Shown here: positions 17,606 through 26,773 of the stretch, piece by piece
Layout: every line of letters begins with the position of its first letter
How positions within the stretch are numbered: the stretch's first letter is position 1
Source: Cytophagaceae bacterium
Lineage (GTDB): Bacteria > Bacteroidota > Bacteroidia > Cytophagales > Spirosomataceae
Direction of reading: 5' to 3'
DNA length: 64,000 nt
Assembly: GCA_027486845.1 (NCBI GenBank)
Contig: JAIXOL010000053.1
Coordinates: 97,829 to 161,828 of the forward strand
The notes under the pieces: generated by a model
Database searches by the model: none
What the model saw: only the letters and a program-made list of their open reading frames with translations
Told to the model about the DNA's origin: nothing
Position numbers and translations under genes: made by a program

Positions 17606-19213
17606 ATGAAAAAAACGCTGATTTTATCATTACTTTTTTCCACAAGTCTGTTTGCACAAGACAACAAATCTGCCGAATTTGCTGCTACAATTTCAGCTCA
17701 AGATTTAAAGAAACACCTTACTTATATTGCATCGGATAGCCTCGAAGGTCGTGATACAGGCTCAGAAGGTCAGCGAAAAGCAGCGGCTTATATCTCAAAG
17801 CATTTTGCCGATTTGGGTTTGCAAGCTATTGCACCTCAAAAAGATGGTAGTAAAGGCTATTATCAAAAGTTTAATCTTTATCAGAAAGGTTGGAAGGATG
17901 CCTACATAAAAATAGGTAATAAAAAGAAAGAATTCTTTAAAGATTATTACCCAAATGGTCTTACGAGTATTCCAGATGAACAATCTATTTCAGTGGCTTT
18001 TGTAGGTTACGGAATTGAGAATACTTCAGGGTCTGGCTACAATGATTATGAAGATATAAATGTAGAAGGCAAAGCCGTGGTTTTCTTTGATGGTGAACCA
18101 AAGGATAAAGAAGGAATGTATTTATTTACAAAGGCTGATGAAAAATCAGATTGGACAGATAGAGCAGGACTTCAAAAGAAAATAAATATTGCCTTGAATC
18201 ATGGAGCAAAAATGTTTTTCGTTATTTCAGCTTCTGATGCTAAGAAATTTACATCTTTGGCTGCTGAACGTAAAGCAGTACTTTCAAGATTCAATCAATT
18301 GAGTTTTAATGCTTCCTCAACTGCCGAGAAGGCATCCTCAAACCCAACTTTTTTTGTTTCTCAGGAAATTGCTGCTGAAATGCTTGATGTGAAGTCGAGT
18401 AAATTGACTAAAGTTATTGAAGAAATTAGTGCGAAAAGAGAGAGTTCGGCAAGGAAAATAAAACCTTCAACGATTTCGGTAAAAGCCGAAAGAGGGGAAG
18501 TGCCAGTTGAAACAGCAAATATTTTAGGTTATTTAGAAGGAACAGATAAAAAAGATGAAGTAGTGCTAATTACTGCACACTACGACCATGTTGGAATCCA
18601 AAATGGACAGATTCACAATGGTGCTGATGATGATGGCTCAGGCACCTGTGCAGTTCTCGAAATAGCTGAAGCATTTGCCAAAGCCAAACAAGCAGGAAAT
18701 GGTCCACGTCGAAGTATTTTGTTTATGACCGTTACGGGTGAAGAAAAAGGTTTACTTGGTTCGCAATACTATGCTGACAAAGATCCAATAATTCCTTTAT
18801 CAAAAACAGTTTGCGATTTAAACATCGATATGATTGGTAGAATTGATAAGCAACACGAACCCAAAGAAGAATACGTTTATTTGATAGGATCGGATAAATT
18901 GTCGTCTGAATTACATCAAATAAGTGAAGATGTAAATAAAAAATACATCAAATATGACCTAGATTATACATTTAATGACCCTAAAGACCCAAACCGTTTT
19001 TACTATCGATCTGACCATTATAACTTTGCCAAAAACAAGATTCCTGTCATATTTTATTTCACAGGTGTACACGAGGATTATCACCGACCCGGAGATGATG
19101 TTGAGAAAATTCTTTTCCCAAAATATCAGCAAATTACACGCTTAGTTTTTCAAACAGCTTGGGAATTAGTAAATCGTGAAGGGCGTATTAAGGTAGATAG
19201 TAATAAGCAATAG
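17606..19213 (+). CDS. Secreted M28 family zinc aminopeptidase with PA insert
   Basis: 535 residues. The signal peptide MKKTLILSLLFSTSLFAQ ends at about residue 18. An M28 N-terminal part is split by a PA-like insert (about 110-260). The co-catalytic zinc ligands follow in the expected order: ITAHYDHVG (His), GADDDGSGT (bridging Asp), VTGEEKGLLGS (catalytic Glu and ligand Glu), NIDMIGR (Asp) and FTGVHEDYHRPGD (His). It should remove N-terminal residues from peptides in the periplasm or outside the cell. There is no T9SS tail. A single gene, divergent from recQ. Confidence 0.92.
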   Translation: MKKTLILSLLFSTSLFAQDNKSAEFAATISAQDLKKHLTYIASDSLEGRDTGSEGQRKAAAYISKHFADLGLQAIAPQKDGSKGYYQKFNLYQKGWKDAYIKIGNKKKEFFKDYYPNGLTSIPDEQSISVAFVGYGIENTSGSGYNDYEDINVEGKAVVFFDGEPKDKEGMYLFTKADEKSDWTDRAGLQKKINIALNHGAKMFFVISASDAKKFTSLAAERKAVLSRFNQLSFNASSTAEKASSNPTFFVSQEIAAEMLDVKSSKLTKVIEEISAKRESSARKIKPSTISVKAERGEVPVETANILGYLEGTDKKDEVVLITAHYDHVGIQNGQIHNGADDDGSGTCAVLEIAEAFAKAKQAGNGPRRSILFMTVTGEEKGLLGSQYYADKDPIIPLSKTVCDLNIDMIGRIDKQHEPKEEYVYLIGSDKLSSELHQISEDVNKKYIKYDLDYTFNDPKDPNRFYYRSDHYNFAKNKIPVIFYFTGVHEDYHRPGDDVEKILFPKYQQITRLVFQTAWELVNREGRIKVDSNKQ

Positions 19214-19599
19214 TTCATTTGAGCACATTTCAAGTTAATAACTTTCAATTCGGTGTAAAAAATAATATCAACGAAAACTTTAGTTTTGATGATATTTAAA
19301 CATTATTCAAAATACGTCTAAATACCTGATAACTAAAATGTTAAGACTACCTATTGTATCAAATTTATGATAGGAAAATCTTGAAAAAGTTCAATAAATC
19401 ATTTTTTGCCTAAAAATTAATTGTATTTATACTTTTTTGTTTCGCTGTTTTTCTATAAAATTGTCAAAAAATTAAAAATAACACTTTAACTGGATTGACA
19501 GTATTTTCTTTTGAAATAGCTCGATTTTTTAATTTTTTTAACTTTTATTTAACACAAAAACATTTTTAACTTTTTAAAACCCTAAAATTTTCTAATCTA
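19214..19599. other. Intergenic region upstream of exbB, with a weak hairpin
   Basis: 386 bases, very AT-rich. At 19265-19295 ATATCA...TGATAT and AAAAC...GTTTT can form an interrupted hairpin followed by TTTAAAC, a weak candidate terminator for the M28 gene. TTGACA occurs at 19496-19501 but lacks a convincing downstream box. The last 60 bases are T/A tracts leading to the exbB ATG. I see no gene. Confidence 0.45.
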
Positions 19600-20430
19600 A
19601 TGGAAAAAAAGACAGCAACCCCTGCAGCTAAACCAGCCGCAAATCAGTCAACAGGTGGTGGATTAAATCCAGCTTTAACAATCCCAGTGCTTATTGCTAT
19701 TTCAGTATTATCTTACATTTTCATCTTAGGTGATGCAAGTCACTTCCTTGATGCAGAAAAACACAAACCAAAACCAGGTGATTTCTTTGGTCTAATTCAC
19801 AGTGGTGGTGTAGTTGTACCTATTTTAATGACTTGTTTCCTTTGTGTACTAGTATTCTCAATCGAGCGTTTTTTCACAATCAACAAGGCAACTGGTACTG
19901 GTAACATTGATGCTTTCGTTCGTAAAGTTCGTGCGTTATTAGATTCAAATAACATCACAGACGCAATCAAAGAATGTGACAAACAAAAAGGTTCAGTAGG
20001 AAATGTTGTAAAAACAGCTCTAGGTAAATACAGCTTGTTATCAACGGATGCTTCAATGGACAAAGAGCAAAAATTAGCAGCTCTACAAAAAGAAGTTGAA
20101 GAAGCTACTTCATTAGAACTTCCAATGTTAGAGAAAAATCTTACAATCCTTTCTACACTCGCAACGGTATCAACTTTGATTGCCTTGTTAGGAACGGTAC
20201 TTGGTATGATTCGTGCGTTCTCAGCGTTAGGTGCTGGTGGTGGAGCTCCAGACGCAGCTGCTTTGGCAACTGGTATCTCTGAGGCCTTGATTAACACAGC
20301 CTTAGGAATCGGTACTTCAGCAATTTCAATCATTATGTATAACTTCTTTACATCTAAGATTGATGAGTTGACATACAAAATTGACGAAATTGGAATGAGC
20401 ATCCAACAAAATTTTGCTGCTCATAACTAA
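19600..20430 (+). CDS. exbB: MotA/TolQ/ExbB proton channel family protein
   Basis: 276 residues. A hydrophilic Ala/Pro/Lys-rich start is followed by a membrane segment (about 27-45), another near 68-88, then a cytosolic loop and two helices in the C-terminal third. The family core is LSTLATVSTLIALLGTVLGMIRAFSALG (about 184-211) and ALINTALGIGTSAISIIMYNFF. It forms the proton-conducting channel that energises TonB. First gene of exbB-exbD-exbD-tonB. The N-terminal extension is usual for Bacteroidota ExbB. Confidence 0.93.
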   Translation: MEKKTATPAAKPAANQSTGGGLNPALTIPVLIAISVLSYIFILGDASHFLDAEKHKPKPGDFFGLIHSGGVVVPILMTCFLCVLVFSIERFFTINKATGTGNIDAFVRKVRALLDSNNITDAIKECDKQKGSVGNVVKTALGKYSLLSTDASMDKEQKLAALQKEVEEATSLELPMLEKNLTILSTLATVSTLIALLGTVLGMIRAFSALGAGGGAPDAAALATGISEALINTALGIGTSAISIIMYNFFTSKIDELTYKIDEIGMSIQQNFAAHN

Positions 20431-20532
20431 TTTTTTTACCGAAATAGATTATTTCAAAAATGTGTTATATATTTAGACAATAATCTAAATCAGTAAGCGT
20501 TAATTTTATAAAATCTAAATTATCAAGGAGTT

Positions 20533-21135
20533 ATGCCAGCAATAAAACCAAAACGAAAAGGTCCTGTCATGGATATGACAGCGATGTGCGACGTGGCATT
20601 TTTGTTATTGTCTTTCTTTATCATGACCACCCAGTTTAAAGGTCAAGAATCAGTAACAATTGAGACCCCTTCGTCAATTTCGCAAACAAAAATTCCCGAA
20701 ACAGGCGTGGCAACGATTAGTATTGACCCAACAGGTAAATATTATTTCGGTATTTCAAACGCAAAAGAACGTGGAGAATTGTTTCAAAGAATGGCTCAAA
20801 AATATGGAGTTTCTGTTAATAATGGAGACCTTCAAAGTTTTGAGAAATTAGCAGATTTCGGAATTAGTATTGCAGGTTTAAAGCAATATTTAAATTTGCC
20901 TCCAGAAGACCAATTAAATGTAAAAATGGCAGGTATCCCGAATGATAGTACTAAAAGTGAATTAGGTGATTGGGTTTCTACTTATCTTAAAGAAGTAAAC
21001 ACATCAGCAAAATTAGCCATCAGAGGCGATGCTGCTACCAGCTACCCAGCGGTAAAGCAAGTACTTAATGAACTTGGTAAGAGAGACATCAATAAGTTTC
21101 AGTTAATCACTGGTGTTGAAGGTGCCCCTAATTGA
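20533..21135 (+). CDS. exbD: Biopolymer transport protein ExbD, first copy
   Basis: 200 residues. The cytosolic stub MPAIKPKRKGPVMDMTAMCD leads into one membrane helix (VAFLLLSFFIMTTQF) with the conserved Asp in TAMCDVAFL, then a periplasmic domain. AAGGAG sits 2 bases before the ATG, a strong Shine-Dalgarno match that is rare in this window. Works with ExbB and TonB to couple the proton gradient to outer-membrane transport. Two exbD genes in a row is the standard Bacteroidota layout. Confidence 0.92.
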   Translation: MPAIKPKRKGPVMDMTAMCDVAFLLLSFFIMTTQFKGQESVTIETPSSISQTKIPETGVATISIDPTGKYYFGISNAKERGELFQRMAQKYGVSVNNGDLQSFEKLADFGISIAGLKQYLNLPPEDQLNVKMAGIPNDSTKSELGDWVSTYLKEVNTSAKLAIRGDAATSYPAVKQVLNELGKRDINKFQLITGVEGAPN

Positions 21136-21179
21136 GTTCAAACAAAATTTAGTTAAAACAATCTAAACATTGTAATGCA

Positions 21180-21731
21180 ATGGCAGAAATAGACACCTCC
21201 AGTGGTGGTGGCAAAGGTGATGGTAAAGTCCGGGCAAAAAAACAATCTGCAAGAGTCGATATGACTCCAATGGTTGACTTGGGTTTCCTACTGATTACAT
21301 TCTTTGTTTTCACCACAACGTTTAGTAAGCCCAACATGATGAAGTTGAATATGCCCGAAAAACCTAAGGATGACGAGCCTGTTGAAACTTCTGAAATGAA
21401 GGAGTCTAATACTATCTCTATCTTAATGGGTAAGGACAATCGCATTTTCTACCATCAGAAATCTGCGAAAACGCTCACACCAGAGTTAATGATAGAATCA
21501 GATTATTCAAAAGAAGGTATTCGTACAGCAATTTTAAAAGGTAAGGTAAATGCAACTTCTCCAGAGAAGTTTACCATTGTTATCAAGCCTACCGATGATG
21601 CGACTTATAAGAATACTGTAGATATTTTGGATGAAATGTCAATCACAAAATCAGAGCTTTATGCAATTGTTGACCCAACTACAGGTGAGTTGGATATTTA
21701 CAAGCAGAAAATCGCTGTTCCAAAAAAATAA
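21180..21731 (+). CDS. exbD: Biopolymer transport protein ExbD, second copy
   Basis: 183 residues. A Gly/Lys-rich stub is followed by VDMTPMVDLGFLLITFFVFTT, with the membrane Asp (MVDLGF) in the position needed for proton coupling, and a periplasmic domain of about 130 residues. It follows the first ExbD by 44 bases and precedes tonB by 60. The periplasmic part differs clearly from copy one, so the two are likely specialised subunits rather than a recent duplication. Confidence 0.92.
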   Translation: MAEIDTSSGGGKGDGKVRAKKQSARVDMTPMVDLGFLLITFFVFTTTFSKPNMMKLNMPEKPKDDEPVETSEMKESNTISILMGKDNRIFYHQKSAKTLTPELMIESDYSKEGIRTAILKGKVNATSPEKFTIVIKPTDDATYKNTVDILDEMSITKSELYAIVDPTTGELDIYKQKIAVPKK

Positions 21732-21791
21732 TTAAGCGTATTCATTAGTCTGTGTTTTATAACATAAACTAATGATTAAAATTAAATAAAC

Positions 21792-22613
21792 ATGGACCCT
21801 AAAAATAATGTCGAAGTTACCTTAGATGATATGGTGTTCGAGACCCGTAACAAGGCCTATGGAGCGTATGATCTAAGAAAGGCATACAAAAAAACGGTAA
21901 ATCGTTCTCTTTTGTATGGGACTGTGGCGTTTTTGGGGGCAATAGGTGCTCCGATGCTTTATGCGTCAATCCAACCAAAAGCAAAAAAAGAAGTTGCGGT
22001 TGAAATTGACTTAACAAAGTTGAAAGAGGAGAAAGTAGAAGATAAGCCTTTAGAACTTCCACCACCACCGCCACCAGAGCAAAAACCACCAGAAGTCCAA
22101 ACAATCAAGTTCCTACCACCTGAGCCAAAGCCAGATGAAGAGGTTAAAAATGAAGAGCCACCACCGCCAGCCGAACAAATCGAAAAAGCGGTAATCTCAA
22201 ACGAAACTAAGGAAGGAATCGAATCTGATGAGGTAGCAGCCGCTCCTCCAGTTGTAGAAGCTCCGAAAGCCGTTGAGATTGAGCAACCAAAAGAAGATGA
22301 AATCTTTACAACTGTTGAGCAACAACCTGAGTTTCCAGGTGGAATCAAAGAAATGTATGGTTTTATTGGTAAAAACTTGAAATACCCATCCGCTGCTCAA
22401 AGAGCCAACGTTTCAGGTAAAGTTTTTGCAAAATTCGTTGTTGAGAAAGATGGTAGTTTAGGTGATGTTCAGATTTTGAAAGGAATCGGTTTTGGTTGTG
22501 ACGAAGAAGCACAACGTGTATTGAAATCAATGCCAAAATGGAATCCTGGTAAACAAAATGGACGTAACGTAAGGGTATTCTTTACAATGCCAATCTCATT
22601 CGTTCTTGAATAA
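21792..22613 (+). CDS. tonB: TonB energy transducer
   Basis: 273 residues. The cytosolic start has the Bacteroidota-type block NKAYGAYDLRKAYKKTVNRS, then one membrane helix (about 38-56), a Pro/Glu/Lys-rich spacer (about 80-170) and a TonB C-terminal domain (about 185-273) with FPGGIKEMYGFIGKNLKYP, SGKVFAKFVVEKDGS and MPKWNPGKQNG. It carries ExbBD-derived energy to TonB-dependent receptors. Its stop overlaps the next start (TAATG), showing translational coupling. Confidence 0.93.
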   Translation: MDPKNNVEVTLDDMVFETRNKAYGAYDLRKAYKKTVNRSLLYGTVAFLGAIGAPMLYASIQPKAKKEVAVEIDLTKLKEEKVEDKPLELPPPPPPEQKPPEVQTIKFLPPEPKPDEEVKNEEPPPPAEQIEKAVISNETKEGIESDEVAAAPPVVEAPKAVEIEQPKEDEIFTTVEQQPEFPGGIKEMYGFIGKNLKYPSAAQRANVSGKVFAKFVVEKDGSLGDVQILKGIGFGCDEEAQRVLKSMPKWNPGKQNGRNVRVFFTMPISFVLE

Positions 22614-22831
22614 TGTTACAGAATCAAAGACCAAAAGGCTTTAGTCAAATCACAATTTATATTAGGGCATTTACTGCCATTTCATATATTGTAATGGGAA
22701 TTTATGTTTTTATGAGGCGTTCAGTGTTGCCAGTTTCTGATGGAGTTGCCATGATAATGAGTTTTTTAATTATTATTTATGGGATTTTTAGAGGATGGGG
22801 TGCATACAATGCCTACAAAAGTAATTCTTAG
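22613..22831 (+). CDS. Small two-helix membrane protein coupled to tonB
   Basis: 72 residues with two hydrophobic helices (about 12-32 and 40-62) ending in GIFRGWGAYNAYKSN. The start shares bases with the tonB stop (TAATG), so it is translated with the cluster. A small protein of this sort commonly follows tonB in Bacteroidota; its function is not known. A terminator closes the transcript just downstream. Confidence 0.75.
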   Translation: MLQNQRPKGFSQITIYIRAFTAISYIVMGIYVFMRRSVLPVSDGVAMIMSFLIIIYGIFRGWGAYNAYKSNS

Positions 22832-22856
22832 ATTTAGACCGAGTCTTATATTAAAG

Positions 22857-22890
22857 GCCACTTCCGAGTTTGGAAGTGGCTTTTCTATTT
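22857..22890 (+). terminator. Intrinsic terminator of the exb-tonB cluster
   Basis: GCCACTTCC (22857-22865) and GGAAGTGGC (22872-22880) form a 9-bp stem with a 6-base loop, followed by TTTTCTATTT. Confidence 0.85.
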
Positions 22891-23064
22891 GTAGCTTGGT
22901 AGCAGATTTTTTAATTCATATATTGCAGTTTAAAAAGTTTTTTTGTGCAAAATGGAATTATTTGAATAAATATATGTTTATATATTTAGCAAATAGTCTA
23001 AATGAATTTTTGCAAAAAAATTATCTGCATTTTTATGCCTTTTATTTTAAAACTGTAATTTATA

Positions 23065-23961
23065 ATGAAAATGATATTTATGGCAGTATTTACTGCAATC
23101 GTTTTATCTCAATGTATTTCACATGAAAAGCAAGATTTACCGAATGAAGGTGAAATTACAATTGCCGCCGATGAATCATTACAACCAATTGTTGATGCCG
23201 AAATTATGGCCTACAATGCACATTACCCAAAGGCGAAGATTAACGTAATTTATATGCCTGAACAAAAAGCAATGAGATTAATGATGAATGATTCGGTAAA
23301 TATTGCAATCGTAACTCGTGAAGCAACTGCGGGTGAAAAAGTAGTTTACACCAATAATAATATACCCTATTTGCCAGCAAAAATGGCCTTAGATGGAGTA
23401 GCAATTATTAGTAATTTGGAAAGCTCAATCAAAAATCTTTCATCTATTGAATTAAAGGCAATGTTTGAAGGCAAGAAAAATACAGAAATAAAGCTAGTAT
23501 TTGATAATAGCAGTTCAAGTAACTTAAATTATATGATTCAAAAACTGGGTTTAAAGGATGTCAATAATGCTAATATTTTTGCTGCAGAAGGAAATAAAGA
23601 TGTAGTCGAATACATAAAGAAAAATAAAAATGCCATAGGTTTTATTGGAGGTAACTGGATTAGTGATATTGATGATTCAAAAAGTCAGAATTTCATCAAT
23701 AGTATTCATGTAGTTGGAATTTCTGATATAAAAACTCCCAATAATTACTTTAAACCAACAACTGCAAGTTTAAAGGCTCGTAAATATCCATTTGAAAGAA
23801 AAGTGATTCTTCATACCAAGAAAGGATACGGCTTAACAAGTGCTTTTATAAGATTTTGTTGTGCATATATTGGTCAGTTGGTAGTCGAAAAGTCTGGTTT
23901 GTTGCCATATTACATTTATAATCGAGAAATAATTATTGAGAAAAAACCAATAGGTAAATAG
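23065..23961 (+). CDS. PstS-like substrate-binding lipoprotein
   Basis: 298 residues. A short hydrophobic leader ends at VLSQC (Cys17), a near-lipobox with an unusual Gln before the Cys, so lipid attachment is probable but not certain. The rest matches the PstS-like periplasmic binding fold: GEITIAADESLQPIVDAEI, DGVAIISN, LKAMFEGK, and FIGGNWISD. This group often lies beside exb-tonB genes in Bacteroidota, without the Pst permease genes. Phosphate binding is family inference; a role in TonB function is possible. Confidence 0.78.
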   Translation: MKMIFMAVFTAIVLSQCISHEKQDLPNEGEITIAADESLQPIVDAEIMAYNAHYPKAKINVIYMPEQKAMRLMMNDSVNIAIVTREATAGEKVVYTNNNIPYLPAKMALDGVAIISNLESSIKNLSSIELKAMFEGKKNTEIKLVFDNSSSSNLNYMIQKLGLKDVNNANIFAAEGNKDVVEYIKKNKNAIGFIGGNWISDIDDSKSQNFINSIHVVGISDIKTPNNYFKPTTASLKARKYPFERKVILHTKKGYGLTSAFIRFCCAYIGQLVVEKSGLLPYYIYNREIIIEKKPIGK

Positions 23962-24124
23962 CCTTAGTCGTTACTGTTCAATAAAATATTCAATATTGGA
24001 TATTTAACGAATTATTAACACTTTTTTGAAAAACTTTCAATACAATAAACTGTCTAATCAACAATTAGCAAAAGAATAAAAATCAGAAGTTTAAAATATT
24101 TTTTTATCTAAACTACATTTTTTA

Positions 24125-24132
24125 TAACTTTG
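24125..24132 (+). promoter_or_regulatory. -7 promoter element for the TPR gene
   Basis: TAACTTTG matches TAnnTTTG exactly and is followed by CT, 51 bases before the ATG at 24184. No TTTG -33 box is evident in the AT-rich upstream DNA. Confidence 0.45.
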
Positions 24133-24183
24133 CTTACTTTTAATTAATACTAAGAATCTGTAAACCTAACTTTTAGAGTGAAA

Positions 24184-25920
24184 ATGAATAAGATTTTAAA
24201 ATCTTTGGCAGTAACAGCAATGGCTGTTCTGACGATGTCGTTCCAAACAATGGCACAAACTGTGCAGGACGGACTGAAAAATTTGGAGGCTGAACGTTAC
24301 AATGCTGCTGAAACCATTTTCAAGCAATTGGCATCTTCTGCACCTACTGCAGAGAATTACTACAATTTAGGTTATTTCTACCTTAATTTACAAGACGATC
24401 AGTTTGATTTAGTGAAAGCAACAGACGCATTTACTAAAGGTGCTGCAACTAATGAAAAGAAACCTGACCCTCTGAATCGTGTAGGTTTGGCAACTGTAAA
24501 GTTATTGTCAGGTGATAGAGTTGGTGCGAAAGCGGATTTTGATTTGATTAAAAAAGACACCAAAAACAAAAATGCAGACGTACTTTTTCGTATTGGTGAA
24601 GCTTATGCCTTGAATGCGAAGATAAATGACCCTGCTGAGGCTGTTTTGAATATTCAAGCTGCTTTGGATTTACAGAAAGTTAAAAATAATCCTGATTTTT
24701 ATATTGCAATGGCGAAAGCCTACCTTATCAAAAATGATGGTGGGGCTGCAATGACAGCATTGGAAAATGCCGCTAATATGGGTCAAAAGTTGGCTGTTAT
24801 CAAAACATTGATGGGAAAGGTGTGGTATCAAGGTAAGCAATATCAAAAAGCTCAAGGCTTTATAAATGAAGCAATTACTGCTGATCCAACTTATTCACCT
24901 GGCTATTTCCTATTGAGTAATTTGTTTACGACTTTTGGTAAGTATAAACAGGCTGCTGAGAATGCAAAATTAGGTTTGGATAATAGTGAAGCTACACCTG
25001 CAGCAAAATTACGCTATATTAAATTGGCCACAGCAAGTAAAGATTACGATGGTGCTTTGAATGTTTTGAACCAAATCTTTGATGCGGAAAAAGATCCAAT
25101 CAAATTTCGTTTGAAAGGCTATATTCAGACTGAGAAGGGAGAATGTGCAGAAGGTGTAAAAAATATTACTCAGTTCTTGACTCAGGCTGCTAAAGAACGT
25201 CACTTGGCTTCAGATTGGGGCATGTTAGGCCGTGCGTATGCTTGTATTAAAGATGATGCAAACAAGAAATTGAATGATTCATTGGCTATTATTAATATGG
25301 ATATTGCAGTAGAAAAAGGTGATTCAACTTTTGACTACAATGGTGCCATTATAAATACCTATAAGGTGGCTAAAAACTGGCCAAAAGTAGCAGAACGTTA
25401 CGAAAAGAATATTGCTACATCTAAAAAGCCAGCAGATGCAACAGTCTATTATAACTTAGCAGATTCTTACATGCGTGCTAGAAATTTTGTAAAAGCTGAT
25501 ACTGTTTACTCAAAAGCAATTGAATTGTATAAAGATATTTGGATGTTCCCTCATATTCAAAAGGCTCGCGCGAAACAATATGCCCTTGGCACAACTGTTG
25601 ATAGTACATTTTTGGCTGCAGCATTGTATGAAAGATATATTAATGTTTCAACCGATGCGATGAAGGCAGATGTAAAAAATGCAAAATATTTTTCAGAAGC
25701 CTACGGCTATTTAGGATATAAAGCATTATTAGTTGAGAAAAACCCAGCAAAAGCATCAGAGTTTATGAATTTTGCTTTGAAGTATGACCCAACCAATACT
25801 AAAGCAACTCAAGTATTGCAAAGTATTAGTGGAACTACTCCACCAGCGGGCACAACAACTCCTCCGAATAATGCTACTCCGAACGGAGGGACTAGTGGCG
25901 GAACTCAACCGAAAAATTAA
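24184..25920 (+). CDS. Secreted tetratricopeptide-repeat protein
   Basis: 578 residues from ATG at 24184; a GTG two codons earlier is a less likely start. A signal peptide (about 1-24, ending TMAQ) is followed by many TPR-like helices, for example LKNLEAERYNAAETIFKQLA and YYNLGYFYLNL, up to about residue 545. The last 30 residues are a Thr/Pro/Gly/Asn-rich tail. It probably acts as a periplasmic or outer-membrane scaffold. Its place directly after the exb-tonB and PstS-like genes is a recurring arrangement in this phylum, suggesting a related envelope function. Confidence 0.8.
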   Translation: MNKILKSLAVTAMAVLTMSFQTMAQTVQDGLKNLEAERYNAAETIFKQLASSAPTAENYYNLGYFYLNLQDDQFDLVKATDAFTKGAATNEKKPDPLNRVGLATVKLLSGDRVGAKADFDLIKKDTKNKNADVLFRIGEAYALNAKINDPAEAVLNIQAALDLQKVKNNPDFYIAMAKAYLIKNDGGAAMTALENAANMGQKLAVIKTLMGKVWYQGKQYQKAQGFINEAITADPTYSPGYFLLSNLFTTFGKYKQAAENAKLGLDNSEATPAAKLRYIKLATASKDYDGALNVLNQIFDAEKDPIKFRLKGYIQTEKGECAEGVKNITQFLTQAAKERHLASDWGMLGRAYACIKDDANKKLNDSLAIINMDIAVEKGDSTFDYNGAIINTYKVAKNWPKVAERYEKNIATSKKPADATVYYNLADSYMRARNFVKADTVYSKAIELYKDIWMFPHIQKARAKQYALGTTVDSTFLAAALYERYINVSTDAMKADVKNAKYFSEAYGYLGYKALLVEKNPAKASEFMNFALKYDPTNTKATQVLQSISGTTPPAGTTTPPNNATPNGGTSGGTQPKN

Positions 25921-25943
25921 CGTATTAAGTACATTATCAAACG

Positions 25944-25974
25944 AGCCTAACTGATTTGAAGTTAGGCTTTTTTG
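25944..25974 (+). terminator. Intrinsic terminator after the TPR gene
   Basis: AGCCTAAC (25944-25951) and GTTAGGCT (25961-25968) form an 8-bp stem with a 9-base loop followed by a T-run. Confidence 0.85.
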
Positions 25975-26027
25975 TTGTTGAACAATAATTTATTTCTACT
26001 AAAAGATACATTTTCTAAAAAATGCTT

Positions 26028-26035
26028 TATTTTTG
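26028..26035 (+). promoter_or_regulatory. -7 promoter element for adk
   Basis: TATTTTTG matches TAnnTTTG, 68 bases upstream of the adk ATG, immediately after the previous terminator. No clear -33 box. Confidence 0.4.
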
Positions 26036-26103
26036 TCATTTATACATAAATTGAAATATTTTTAGAAAAACTAATCATTGTAATTGATAAAGAACCAATA
26101 AAT

Positions 26104-26676
26104 ATGTTTAACTTAGTAATATTCGGACCTCCAGGAGCAGGAAAAGGTACACAGTCGGCAAAGATTATTGATAAATATAGGTTAGCCCATATTTCAACTG
26201 GAGATATGTTCAGAATGCATATTAGTCAGAATACTGTTTTGGGCCAAAAAGTAAAACAAATTTTAGCAGATGGACTTTTGGTTCCAGATTCTATTACAAT
26301 TGATATGTTGGAAGAAGAAGTTCAAAATAATCCAGGGGCAACTGGCTTTATTTTCGATGGTTTTCCTCGTACAGTTGCTCAAGCTCAAGCCTTGGACAGG
26401 TTTTTGGAAGGAAAGAATGAAAAAATTGATTTAGTTTTACAATTAGATGTGACCGAATCAGAAATTAAGAGTCGAATAGCTGAAAGAAAAAAAGTTAGCG
26501 GAAGGGCTGACGACGACGAAGATAAGTTAATTAAGCGTATCGACGAGTATTTTACTAAAACTATTCATGTTTTACCGTTTTACCAAGAACAAAATAAAGT
26601 CGTCAAGATAAACGGAATAGGTGAAGTAGCAGCAATATTCGGTATGATTTGTGACGCAATTGATGAAGTAAAATAA
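26104..26676 (+). CDS. adk: Adenylate kinase, short-LID form
   Basis: 190 residues. Walker A GPPGAGKGTQ at 8-17, NMP-binding HISTGDMFR near 29-37, FDGFPRTVAQAQ near 82-93, and the Arg-rich RIDEYFTKT near 144. No four-Cys zinc LID is present, as expected for the shorter bacterial form. It interconverts AMP, ADP and ATP. Followed by obgE 97 bases on, probably in one transcript despite a small hairpin between them. Confidence 0.95.
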   Translation: MFNLVIFGPPGAGKGTQSAKIIDKYRLAHISTGDMFRMHISQNTVLGQKVKQILADGLLVPDSITIDMLEEEVQNNPGATGFIFDGFPRTVAQAQALDRFLEGKNEKIDLVLQLDVTESEIKSRIAERKKVSGRADDDEDKLIKRIDEYFTKTIHVLPFYQEQNKVVKINGIGEVAAIFGMICDAIDEVK

Positions 26677-26685
26677 TTGAATTAT

Positions 26686-26704
26686 TCCTCGTAAGAGGAT
26701 TTTT
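26686..26704 (+). terminator. Small hairpin with T-run between adk and obgE
   Basis: TCCTC-GTAA-GAGGA followed by TTTTT. The 5-bp stem with a 4-base loop is weak; it may only attenuate readthrough into obgE. Confidence 0.4.
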
Positions 26705-26773
26705 AGAGTATTTTAAAGTAATAATATCATTTAAAATACACTTATATTGTACATTGAGATATTGAATTAAGGT

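Noticed and set aside
19496..19501. TTGACA as a sigma-70-type -35 box for exbB
   Set aside because: No TATAAT-like or TAnnTTTG box at suitable spacing; housekeeping promoters in this phylum use other boxes.
19797..20402. 201-residue frame opposite exbB
   Set aside because: Antisense shadow; the plus-strand ExbB is unambiguous.
21959..22348. 129-residue Ser/Gly-rich frame opposite tonB
   Set aside because: It is the antisense shadow of the Pro/Glu-rich TonB spacer, which keeps the opposite frame open by composition.
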